Positions 15,579-22,905 of a stretch of 36,691 nt of DNA are shown here, in pieces. The stretch's first letter is position 1. Every line of letters starts with the position of its first letter. A program made the position numbers and the translations under genes. This stretch comes from CAZPZZ01 sp964591245 (GTDB lineage Bacteria; Acidobacteriota; Vicinamibacteria; Vicinamibacterales; UBA8438), in assembly GCA_964591245.1 (NCBI GenBank), contig CAZPZZ010000029.1, positions 1-36,691 of the forward strand, read 5' to 3'. The notes beneath the pieces were generated by a model, which made no database searches, was not told the DNA's origin, and saw nothing but the letters and a program-made list of their open reading frames with translations.

Positions 15579-16424
15579 TCATTCAAGGACGTCGACGCGC
15601 TGGCCTACTCGCAGTTGACCGGTGCCACGAGCCACGAGATTTTGACCAAAGACGGGCTTCCCACGCCACAGACGATAGACGCCTAACGTCTTGAGCGGCT
15701 CCGGGCCTGTTGAAGCGCCACTTGTCTGGTCGAGCGTTGTGACCATGCAACGGGTACAGGGTTTGAGCACATCGAACGGAATCCCCCCGATCCGGATCGA
15801 GCGCCACTGCTCCTCGGCGTCCGCTGGCGCCCCGCCAATCACCAAATTGCTCCGAAACCGTGCCATCGAAATTTTGGTCTCGTTACCGGTTTCGTGGATA
15901 CGTGCCTGAAGCGCGTGCAGGGACGCTTCCGATGTCAGGAGGAAGGGGAACCCATCGGCAAAGCTCACCACATCGCCCGCTCTGCCGTAGCACGTGTCCA
16001 CAGGTCGTGCGACGCGGTCGGGCAAAAAAACGAGGCGCAGGTCGCTCTTCAAGGCGTCGCGCAGCCACTGCTGGGTCTCCCTCCCGAGGGGCACGGCTTG
16101 AACCGTATCTTCCCAGATGCGTACCGAGATGTTCGCTTCCTCGGGCGGGGTGAGCGGTAGACGCAGCACCCCACACTCCTCGCGACCGTGCATGGTCAGA
16201 GAGAGCCCTGTCTCGTCTAACCGGGTCCGCAGACGCGCGAGCATCGGCAACTCCCGTTGGGTGACGAACGCTCCAGCCTGATCGACAAGCATGAAACGGC
16301 GGTCCTGCCGCAACCCGCACGGGGTCAGCATGGCCTCCTGCACGTCGATACCCGCACAACTCTTGATCGGGTAGAGGTGCATCGACGTGAGTGTGATGCT
16401 GGTTGCTTCCGAGTGTTTGGACAT
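15579..16424 (-). CDS. MOSC-domain molybdenum cofactor protein (YcbX/mARC-like)
   Basis: A 281-residue protein. The N-terminal beta-barrel domain (about 10-100) has the typical start LTSMHLYPIKSCAGIDV, RQDRRFMLVD and TQRELPMLA. The MOSC domain (about 150-280) has FPFLLTSEASL, ARFRSNLVIGG and KPCTRCMVTTLDQTSG; Cys226 is the expected ligand of the molybdenum cofactor by comparison with mARC. Relatives reduce N-hydroxylated compounds or help with cofactor sulfuration. No ferredoxin domain is fused, unlike E. coli YcbX. It lies on the opposite strand from the sulfite-oxidase-like genes, which need the same metal cofactor. There is no signal peptide, so it is cytoplasmic. Confidence 0.92.
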   Translation of the reverse strand: MSKHSEATSITLTSMHLYPIKSCAGIDVQEAMLTPCGLRQDRRFMLVDQAGAFVTQRELPMLARLRTRLDETGLSLTMHGREECGVLRLPLTPPEEANISVRIWEDTVQAVPLGRETQQWLRDALKSDLRLVFLPDRVARPVDTCYGRAGDVVSFADGFPFLLTSEASLHALQARIHETGNETKISMARFRSNLVIGGAPADAEEQWRSIRIGGIPFDVLKPCTRCMVTTLDQTSGASTGPEPLKTLGVYRLWRGKPVFGQNLVARGTGQLRVGQRVDVLE

Positions 16425-16641
16425 CGAGCCTGATTGTCTCGCATATTGAACCCGCCGTCGTCATCTCGATGGATGGAGCTCGACAACGCACCGCCGCCGG
16501 TCGGGAAGAGGGGCGAATTCGGGCCCGGAGCCATGAACTTCGACTGGAGAGAGAAGGTATTGCCAAGTGCAGGAGAAAGGGGCACACTGCACACACAGTA
16601 ATACCGGCTCGATCCACGTCGGCACGACGGGACATCATGTG
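16425..16641. other. Intergenic stretch without a supported gene
   Basis: The 611 bases between the MOSC gene and the gene at 17036 hold no convincing coding sequence. The first 217 bases, listed here, show only short frames with no good ribosome site. The remainder is the repeat pair and the assembly gap listed separately, plus a stretch after the second copy that partly resembles the repeat (about 16967-16999). Confidence 0.6.
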
Positions 16642-16776
16642 CGAGGCCATACGGGGACAGGCCCGGGCGGCCCCGTTCTCACGAGCCCCGTCCAGGGGCG
16701 AGCACCCCTCGGCACGCGGTACACCCGTAGAACCCGATCTGCCTGGATGGAGCACGAGGCGACAATGACCATTCGT
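16642..16776. repeat. Hairpin-rich ~135-bp repeat, copy A
   Basis: This stretch begins CGAGGCCATACGGGGACAGG and ends ATTCGT at the edge of the N gap. About 85 % of its bases match copy B. Two stems are preserved in both copies: CGGGG/CCCCG (16652-16656 with 16671-16675) and GCCCC/GGGGC (16685-16689 with 16695-16699), the second with a loop that differs between copies. The shared TGCCTGGATGGAGCACGAG lies near the end. It may be a genome-wide dispersed or tandem element or a structured RNA; the identity of the family is not known to me. Confidence 0.8.
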
Positions 16777-16786
16777 NNNNNNNNNN
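16777..16786. other. Assembly gap (10 N)
   Basis: Ten N bases separate the two repeat copies. A fixed-length run of N usually means a scaffold join of unknown true size, so further repeat units may be missing here. Confidence 0.97.
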
Positions 16787-16923
16787 CGAGGCCATACGGG
16801 GACAGGCTCGGGCCACCCCGTTCTGCCAGCGCCCCGGTGCAGGGGCGAGCACGGCTCGGCGCGCGGTACGCCCGACGCACCCGATGTGCCTGGATGGAGC
16901 ACGAGACGACAATGCACATGCGT
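16787..16923. repeat. Hairpin-rich ~135-bp repeat, copy B
   Basis: The same element as copy A in the same orientation. The first 21 bases are identical to copy A, and the stems CGGGG/CCCCG (16797-16801 with 16816-16820) and GCCCC/GGGGC (16831-16835 with 16842-16846) are kept while loop sequences differ. A further stem GAGC/GCTC is clear here but imperfect in copy A. A shorter, weaker resemblance to its CTCGGCGCG...GTAC...CGACGC part occurs at about 16967-16999. Confidence 0.8.
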
Positions 16924-17035
16924 GCGCGCTGCCTCTCACGACCGCGATGGCGGTCGACGAAACAGCGCCTCGGCGCGGAGTACCGGCCGACGCGAGCGAG
17001 ACGTTGATCAGGCCGAAAGCAAGTGAGGACAGAAG

Positions 17036-17557
17036 ATGGCAGCACCGACGAAGGATCAAATGAAGATCATCGTACCCACGGCCATCGTGGGGTTGCTCGT
17101 GGTGGGATTTCTCGGTTGGTCGGCGATCTGCCCATGCGGATATACGCCGGGAGCCTACCTGTTCGGAACGACGGCCGAGGAACCTGTCTCCGACTGGGGA
17201 TTCGCCAACGAGGTGACATTGTGTCAGCTTCAGATTCGGGCCGGCATCCGACCGCACGCCATCAACCTGAATTGCATGGCCACGCCAAGCGGCGAGCTAT
17301 ACCTAAGCTGCTCGGTCTGCGACACGAAGTACTGGGCAGGACATGCAGTCGAGAATGGCTGGGCTCGCTTACGTATGCACGACACGGTCTATCCTGTGCA
17401 GTTAACGCGAATTTTGGAATCTGGCGAATTGGACCGGGCCTGGGCGGCCCGCGTCAAGAAACTGAACTCCCTGGAGACGCCCGGCAGTGCACCGCCACCA
17501 CCAGACGCGCCACGTCCGGATCGCTGGTGGACGTTCCGGGTCGAATGGCGCGGGTAA
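17036..17557 (+). CDS. Membrane-anchored cysteine-rich protein, possible split-barrel (nitroreductase-like) fold
   Basis: A 173-residue protein with one N-terminal membrane segment (about residues 10-30, IIVPTAIVGLLVVGFLGW). After it come CPC (32-34), Cys63, Cys80 and a CSVC pair (Cys92, Cys95). The segment RLRMHDTVYPVQLTRI followed by ELDRAWAARVKKL resembles the C-terminal strands and helix of small split-barrel flavin/F420-binding proteins (DUF2255/nitroreductase-like); this is a weak, memory-based resemblance. The tail is Pro-rich. An AGGA precedes ATG 17036. The gene stands alone between the repeat patch and a strong hairpin. The CxxC pair could bind metal or form a redox disulfide. Function unknown. 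Confidence 0.7.
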   Translation: MAAPTKDQMKIIVPTAIVGLLVVGFLGWSAICPCGYTPGAYLFGTTAEEPVSDWGFANEVTLCQLQIRAGIRPHAINLNCMATPSGELYLSCSVCDTKYWAGHAVENGWARLRMHDTVYPVQLTRILESGELDRAWAARVKKLNSLETPGSAPPPPDAPRPDRWWTFRVEWRG

Positions 17558-17627
17558 CCGCGGATCCCGCCGCGCGTCGCCGCCCCCTTTCCGTAAAGCG
17601 ACGCGATTCCTGCCGGTTGTAGTTCTT

Positions 17628-17673
17628 GGCCGAGAGGGCACCTGTCATGCCGCTGAACGGTGCCCCTTCGGCC
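17628..17673. terminator. Long hairpin between convergent genes (probable bidirectional terminator)
   Basis: A 15-bp stem (17628-17642 with 17659-17673; one mismatch, one wobble) closes a 16-base loop. It lies at the end of the gap between the convergent genes at 17036-17557 and 17673-18965 and touches the stop codon of the latter. No T-run follows on either strand. Confidence 0.65.
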
Positions 17674-18965
17674 TAGACCGCCCGCTCCAGAAACTCGACC
17701 AGTAATGCACTCACGGCCTCTGCGCGCTCCTGCTGCACCCAGTGACCGGCGCCCTCGAGCAGGTGCACATCGCGCATGTCCGTACAGGCACGCGTCTGCA
17801 TGTATTCGAGCGCGCCCGGTCGCTGGTAAATGCCCCAATCGCGCAGTCCCGCAACAAAGAGTGAGGGTTGGTCGATGGTGCGTCCGGCAAAGACACGAAG
17901 ATCCCCGTTGATCCCGCCGGCCCCGAACAGCGACGACACGGATGTATTGCTGCGGTACCACTGGAGTCCGCCCTGGAACCCCGTTCGGGCGTATTCCTGG
18001 CTGTAGATCCGCAAGTCTTGGTCAGGCAACCACGCGGACCTGGCAATATCGGCGGCAGACGGCATATGTGGTGCCACGGTCTCTGCCATCGTCTTGTCGA
18101 GTTCCATAACGTAATAATGGGGCAATTTTGCCAATTCGGCAGCCGACCACGCCTCCAGGGGAAAGGGCATGTTTCCGGCCCAGTCCCCACTCTTCATGTG
18201 GTAATAGCCTCGCAGAAAAGCATGCACTCCCTGGGGAGCATGCCACATATCCGTATTCGCCTCCCGTGTCGCGTAGTAGCGCCGATAGTGTTTCCGTCTG
18301 GGACTCTGCCGAGCAAGCTCAAGATCAATATCTTCCGTCACGGGCGCCTGGCCCCCCGCCGCGCTATTGGCAGTATCGAAAGGAAGGATGGCTGTTCCGC
18401 TGAAGGGCGCGCTCATGAGAGCGACAGATCGAAACACGTCGGGTCGGGCCACCGCGCACCACGCGGCGACGATCGCACCAAAGTCATGACCGACGAGGTG
18501 GGTGCGACGAAGGCCGAACGCTGACACGAGGCTGACCATGTCGCGAATCTCGTTCAAGAGCCGAAATGGCCTCAGATCCGCGTCATAGGCCACATCGCTT
18601 CCGTCTGTTCGACCATACCCCCGGAGATCCGGAGCCAAGACGCGATACCCCGCATCCGCTAACCGGGGCATCACCCGTCTCCAGCTATAGGCAAGCTCCG
18701 GAAAACCATGCAGTAGCAGGACAGCGGGCCGGCTCTCTTCGCCGAATCCGGCCTCGAGAACATGCATGCGCAGCCCATTCACGCCGTTCACAAATCTTGA
18801 CCGCATGCCATCCGGCAGCATTTCGGCCGGGTAGGGACCGATCGGTCCGCCGGGTTGTGCCACAGGCGGAACCGGTGTGCCGGGACGTGCGGCCCAGCCG
18901 GGAGTGGCCAGGGTAGCCGCGACCCCGCCCAGGAGTTGTCGTCGGGTCAGTTTCGCAGTCGGCAT
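17673..18965 (-). CDS. Tat-exported alpha/beta hydrolase, epoxide-hydrolase-like
   Basis: A 430-residue protein with a Tat signal (LTRRQLLGGVAATLATPGWA, residues 6-25). The alpha/beta-hydrolase core shows the oxyanion motif HGFPE (86-90), APDLRGYGRTDG, the nucleophile Asp161 in GHDFGA, and the catalytic His408 in GAGHWVQQE. An Asp nucleophile with HGFPE and GFQGGLQWYRS (the Tyr-bearing lid motif) points to an epoxide hydrolase rather than an esterase; a haloalkane dehalogenase is a less likely alternative. The start is ATG 18965, with GGGAG in CTTGGGAGAAATCACG upstream; the longer frame to 19025 is not needed. It is divergent from the gene at 19180. Export of such an enzyme suggests detoxification or breakdown of hydrophobic compounds in the periplasm. 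Confidence 0.9.
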   Translation of the reverse strand: MPTAKLTRRQLLGGVAATLATPGWAARPGTPVPPVAQPGGPIGPYPAEMLPDGMRSRFVNGVNGLRMHVLEAGFGEESRPAVLLLHGFPELAYSWRRVMPRLADAGYRVLAPDLRGYGRTDGSDVAYDADLRPFRLLNEIRDMVSLVSAFGLRRTHLVGHDFGAIVAAWCAVARPDVFRSVALMSAPFSGTAILPFDTANSAAGGQAPVTEDIDLELARQSPRRKHYRRYYATREANTDMWHAPQGVHAFLRGYYHMKSGDWAGNMPFPLEAWSAAELAKLPHYYVMELDKTMAETVAPHMPSAADIARSAWLPDQDLRIYSQEYARTGFQGGLQWYRSNTSVSSLFGAGGINGDLRVFAGRTIDQPSLFVAGLRDWGIYQRPGALEYMQTRACTDMRDVHLLEGAGHWVQQERAEAVSALLVEFLERAV

Positions 18966-19179
18966 CGTGATTTCTCCCAAGTTCCGCGGTCGTCCGCGGC
19001 AACCAACCCAGAGAATGGGCGGCATCTATGGGTTACCGTAACGTATCATTAGCCCCGCAACGCAATCAGGAGGAACTCGCCATAGTGGCACCGGAGCCCA
19101 GATGGTGAGATCCGGAGAGCGTGTCGTTGCGTGCTGAAGCGGGAGCACGCGCCACAAACGGGCAACAAGGAGAGGTGCG

Positions 19180-20184
19180 ATGTTGAGACGGAACAGGGTG
19201 CGACTGTGGATTCTGCCGGTGGCGTGGATTCTCTCCAGCACCGCAACCTTCGCCCAGGCGGGCGGCCAGACCGCAGCACGACGTACGCCGGATGGACAAC
19301 CGGACATCTCCGGCATTTTCACGTTTCGCACGTTGACGCCACTTGAACGACCCGAAAGTTTGGCAGACGTAGAGACCCTGGACGCGGAGGATGCCGCAGC
19401 CTGGGAAGCGGCCGAGCGAACCAGGCGCAATCGAGATCTTTTCGATCCAGAGCAGGGCGCACTCTTTTATCGCCCGCGTGCGGAAGGTGGCGTGCTCTCC
19501 TATAACGAATTCTGGTACGAACGCGGTGTCGAGATGACAGCTGACAAGCGAACGTCACTGATCATCGATCCACCCAACGGGCGACGTCCACCCCGACTAG
19601 AAGCGGCGGTCACCCGGAGTCGCGCCCAGGCGGCATATCGAGCCGAGCATCGGTACGACTCCTACGAGAATCGAAGTGCCGCCGACCGATGCCTGATGGG
19701 GTTCAACGCTGGCCCCCCAATGGTCTCCGGCACGTACAACAATAACGTCATGATTTTCCAGGCTCCCGGCTACGTCGCGATTCTCAACGAGATGGTGCAC
19801 AACGCGCGGATCATTCCGATCGGTGAGCCAGGAACCGGCCTCACTGTAACGTTTCCACAGTACAGTGGGGTCTCCCGTGGATATTGGGAGGGAGAAACGC
19901 TAGTCGTCGAAACCTCAGGATTTCGCGGCGGGAGCAGCGGACTGTCCTCAACGAATATGCATCTCGTCGAACGCCTGACCCGCGTCGATCCGGATACCGT
20001 GGCCTACGAGTACACGGTGACCGACCCGACGGTCTACACGGCCCCGTACACTGTCATGATGCCGTTTCGTCGGACCGACGGCCCGCTCTTCGAGTACGCA
20101 TGTCATGAGGGCAACTACGGACTGGAGGGCATTCTCGCGGGCGCCAGGATGTTCGAGAACGAGGGCAAGGAACTGCGCCCCTAA
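19180..20184 (+). CDS. Secreted protein of unknown function (family common in secreted gene clusters)
   Basis: A 334-residue protein with a signal peptide (VRLWILPVAWILSSTATFAQ, about residues 7-26). It resembles an uncharacterised family I associate with Acidobacteriota and some Gammaproteobacteria, recognisable by an opening TPDGQPDISGIF, then LSYNEFWYERG, TSLIIDPPNGRRPP and a C-terminal CHEGNYGLEGILAGAR. The Tyr- and Asp-rich C-terminal half (GYWEGETLVVETSGF) is predicted beta-rich. No catalytic motif is evident. The start is ATG 19180 with AAGGAGAGG just upstream. It precedes the NIPSNAP gene by 78 bases, and the two may be co-transcribed. Confidence 0.82.
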   Translation: MLRRNRVRLWILPVAWILSSTATFAQAGGQTAARRTPDGQPDISGIFTFRTLTPLERPESLADVETLDAEDAAAWEAAERTRRNRDLFDPEQGALFYRPRAEGGVLSYNEFWYERGVEMTADKRTSLIIDPPNGRRPPRLEAAVTRSRAQAAYRAEHRYDSYENRSAADRCLMGFNAGPPMVSGTYNNNVMIFQAPGYVAILNEMVHNARIIPIGEPGTGLTVTFPQYSGVSRGYWEGETLVVETSGFRGGSSGLSSTNMHLVERLTRVDPDTVAYEYTVTDPTVYTAPYTVMMPFRRTDGPLFEYACHEGNYGLEGILAGARMFENEGKELRP

Positions 20185-20262
20185 CAGAGCAGGAGCATGT
20201 AGTAGGTAACAGCGTGAGCGAGACAACGTCTCATCTAGATCAACGAAAGGATTGAATACGAC

Positions 20263-20742
20263 ATGAAGAAAAACGCACTGATCCTCGCAGTACTCGTGGG
20301 TGTGATCTCCAGCAGCAACGCCATGGCACAGAATGCGCCTCCCGCACCGTGTGGACCCAAGGCTGACCTGTCGGATGAGTTCTCCAGCAATGTGGCCGCG
20401 GCCTCTCGCTGCTTCGAAATCCGCATGTACACGGTCGACAAGACCCGCATTGGCACCGGCGATTTCGTAGGTGACATCGACATGCTGCATCAGCGGTTTC
20501 GGGAAGAAGAAATCGCGATCTTCGAGAAACATGGTGCCGAGATTGTGGGGGCCTTTCAGAGTCTCGATAATTCAGACACCCTGGTCTGGATGCTGGCCTA
20601 CCGGAATCGTGCCCATCGGCAAGAAGTCTGGCAAGGCTTCCTCGGCGACCCGGCCTGGACGGCGCTGCTCGCCAAGTACAACGTCCCCATCACGGCCGAG
20701 GTCTTCATGTTGAGCGCCTCGGACTACTCCGCGATGCAGTAA
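20263..20742 (+). CDS. Secreted NIPSNAP-family protein
   Basis: A 159-residue protein with a clean Sec signal (MKKNALILAVLVGVISSSNAMAQ). The mature part holds one NIPSNAP domain (about 45-157): CFEIRMYTVDK, LHQRFREEEIAIFEKHGAEI, SLDNSDTLVWMLAYRNRAHR, and EVWQGFLGDPAWTALLAKY. NIPSNAP domains have a ferredoxin-like dimeric alpha/beta-barrel fold; most bacterial ones are cytoplasmic and uncharacterised, so a secreted form is of some interest. Two Cys (in PPAPCGPKAD and SRCFEI) could form a disulfide. AAGGA lies upstream of ATG 20263. A perfect 12-bp inverted repeat follows the gene. Confidence 0.87.
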   Translation: MKKNALILAVLVGVISSSNAMAQNAPPAPCGPKADLSDEFSSNVAAASRCFEIRMYTVDKTRIGTGDFVGDIDMLHQRFREEEIAIFEKHGAEIVGAFQSLDNSDTLVWMLAYRNRAHRQEVWQGFLGDPAWTALLAKYNVPITAEVFMLSASDYSAMQ

Positions 20743-20761
20743 GGATTGCAAACTGGGTCTT

Positions 20762-20799
20762 GAGGCTGTTGACGCGCTGACACGGTGGTCAACAGCCTC
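20762..20799 (+). terminator. Perfect 12-bp inverted repeat after the NIPSNAP gene
   Basis: GAGGCTGTTGAC (20762-20773) and GTCAACAGCCTC (20788-20799) are perfect reverse complements with a 14-base loop, 19 bases after the NIPSNAP stop and 45 bases before the next start. It probably ends the upstream transcript, though no T-run follows. Confidence 0.55.
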
Positions 20800-20844
20800 T
20801 CGACGACGCGCGTAGCCCCCCCGGCGAGAAAGGATAGAGCGGTC

Positions 20845-22905
20845 ATGGGAAGACGTCAGCAGATAGGGATTGTGGTGGCCGTTGTCGGCATACTCGCGCT
20901 CGCGCGTGGCGGATGGGCGCAAGGCTCCGGCGCGGACTGGCTTTTTGCCGGGGGCGACACGACAAGTTCGCGCTACTCGACCCTGACCGAGATCTCTACC
21001 GAGACCATCGACCGTCTGGGCGCCCGCTGGGTCAGTCGACTCGAAGGAGGGGCGTCATCGCGATCGACCCCCGCGGTCAAGGACGGCATCCTTTACCTCA
21101 CGGCAGGGGCCACGGTGCAGGCGGTCGACGGCGCCACCGGAGAACACGTGTGGACCTGGCAGGAAGACGATGCAGCGACCCAACGCGTGCCCTCGTGGCA
21201 GGGAGTGGGCCTCGGTGACGAACTGGTCTTCGTGGGCCTGCGAAGCACGGAGGTCGCCGCATTGCGGCAGGACACCGGTGAACTCGTCTGGGCGGCGCGT
21301 GTGGGCAGCATCCCGGCCGAGGTGGGCGAGACGGTCACGACGGCGCCCATCCATGCGGCCGGCAAAGTCTTTGTCGGTGTGGCGAACGGGGATAGTGGCG
21401 GACAGGGCCGCGTTGTAGCACTCGACGCCGGGACGGGTGCGGTCGCCTGGACCTTCCATGTGGTACCGCGACCGGGGACATTTGGTCATGACAGCTGGCC
21501 TCCAGACTCCGATGTCTGGGAGGTCGGCGGGGGAGGGGTCTGGCTCGTGGGCACCGGTGACCCCGAACTGGGTCTCGTCTATTTTTCGACCGGAAACCCG
21601 GTCCCGATGTATGGCGGTGAGATTCGTGAGGGCGACAACCTCTTCACGGCCTCCGTGCTGGCGCTCGACGTAGAGACGGGCGAGCGGCGGTGGCACTACC
21701 AGGTTGTCCGGCACGATATCTGGGATGCGGACATCGCCACCCCCGTATTGCTCTACGAGGTCGAGGTCAACGGACAGACCCGGAAAGCGCTCGCGGCCAT
21801 TCGCGCCGACGGATACCTCTTTCTGTTCGATCGGGAAACGGGTGACCCCCTTATTCCACTTGAGGACCGCGCGGTGCCACAAGACGCATTCTTGAAAACG
21901 GCCGCAACCCAGCCGTTTCCGGTAGGCGCCGAACGGATCATTCCAGATTGTTCCTACTGGCGTGACCGAGTGGCTCCGCCGTACGAGCTCAGTTGTAGTT
22001 TTTTTACCCCGCCCTCGATTGACCAGCAGACCGTCATCGGGCTGGGTTCGCCGATACCGATGGTGCGCGTCACACCGATGGCATTTAGCCCCCAAACTGG
22101 GTACATCTACGCGCAAGGGCGGGGACATGTCGGGCATGCCAAACGCTTCGAGGACCCGTGGATCTCAGATAATCGTCCGGGCGGCTATTTGCGTGTGGGC
22201 CTGCCGGAATCTACCGGCGTGCTCGCGGCAGTTGATCCAAGAACGAACCGCGTCGCCTGGAAACGTGACCTGCCAGGAGGTCGATTGGCCACGAGTGGCC
22301 CGCTGGCAACAGCGGGGGGCGTCGTCTTCTGGGGTTCTGCTGACGGCCAGCTGGACGCCTACGATGCCCAGCGTGGCGACCGAATCTGGGCATTTCAGAT
22401 GACTCCCGCCGGAGCCCGCCTACGACCGGGCCCCGCGTCGAGTTATGCGATCGCGGGCACGCAATATGTCACCATCCCGATGGGGAACGAACTCTGGGCC
22501 TTCACCCTGGATGGTCCCCTTCCTCCACGGGATGAACCCGCGGCCGAACCCCTGTCTGATCTGGTGCGGTGGACGGGACCACCCCCTCGAGAGACCGCTC
22601 AGATCGAGACCGCGACCGTGCGGGAGAATCCATCCTGGTCGCTTGGCGGGCAACGCAGCGCCATTGACGAGCATGCATTCAATCCCCCTCGCGCCCGAGT
22701 GCAAACCGGGACACGGGTGCTCATCATGAACAATGGCGAAACCTCGCATACCATTGCGGCACGCGACGGAAGTTGGTCGACCGGCACCCTCGCGCCGGGC
22801 ATGTTCGAGCACGTGACCGTCGACACGCCGGGCACATTCCTCTTCCATTGTGTTGACCATCCCTGGGCGATCGGTGAACTCACCGTGGAGCCATCGGGTC
22901 AGTGA
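20845..22905 (+). CDS. PQQ-dependent dehydrogenase with fused C-terminal cupredoxin
   Basis: A 686-residue exported quinoprotein. After a signal peptide (to about residue 26, GGWAQ) an eight-bladed PQQ propeller spans about 30-580 (WLFAGGDTTSSRYSTL, AVDGATGEHVWTW, ALDVETGERRWHY and VVRHDIWDADIATP). Residues about 595-683 form a blue-copper-like domain: HAFNPPRARVQTGTRVLIMN, His635 in TSHTIAA, and Cys669/His672 in FHCVDHPW. The usual axial Met is absent; the corresponding region reads HPWAIGEL. No CXXCH haem motif is present, so copper probably replaces the usual cytochrome as electron outlet. The start is ATG 20845 with AAGGA upstream; the frame is open from 20785. The next gene overlaps its stop by 4 bases. 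Confidence 0.9.
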   Translation: MGRRQQIGIVVAVVGILALARGGWAQGSGADWLFAGGDTTSSRYSTLTEISTETIDRLGARWVSRLEGGASSRSTPAVKDGILYLTAGATVQAVDGATGEHVWTWQEDDAATQRVPSWQGVGLGDELVFVGLRSTEVAALRQDTGELVWAARVGSIPAEVGETVTTAPIHAAGKVFVGVANGDSGGQGRVVALDAGTGAVAWTFHVVPRPGTFGHDSWPPDSDVWEVGGGGVWLVGTGDPELGLVYFSTGNPVPMYGGEIREGDNLFTASVLALDVETGERRWHYQVVRHDIWDADIATPVLLYEVEVNGQTRKALAAIRADGYLFLFDRETGDPLIPLEDRAVPQDAFLKTAATQPFPVGAERIIPDCSYWRDRVAPPYELSCSFFTPPSIDQQTVIGLGSPIPMVRVTPMAFSPQTGYIYAQGRGHVGHAKRFEDPWISDNRPGGYLRVGLPESTGVLAAVDPRTNRVAWKRDLPGGRLATSGPLATAGGVVFWGSADGQLDAYDAQRGDRIWAFQMTPAGARLRPGPASSYAIAGTQYVTIPMGNELWAFTLDGPLPPRDEPAAEPLSDLVRWTGPPPRETAQIETATVRENPSWSLGGQRSAIDEHAFNPPRARVQTGTRVLIMNNGETSHTIAARDGSWSTGTLAPGMFEHVTVDTPGTFLFHCVDHPWAIGELTVEPSGQ

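Noticed and set aside
16533..16601. A 22-residue open frame before the repeat
   Set aside because: The GGAG is only 2 bases from the ATG, and no similarity or conservation can be shown.
16642..16923. CRISPR array or integron attC sites
   Set aside because: Units are too long and too few for CRISPR, there are no unique spacers or cas genes, and no integrase or gene cassettes are present.
16567..17007. Long open frame spanning the repeats and the N gap
   Set aside because: It is read through unknown bases. Divergence between copies includes indels, while stems are kept, which argues for structure, not protein.
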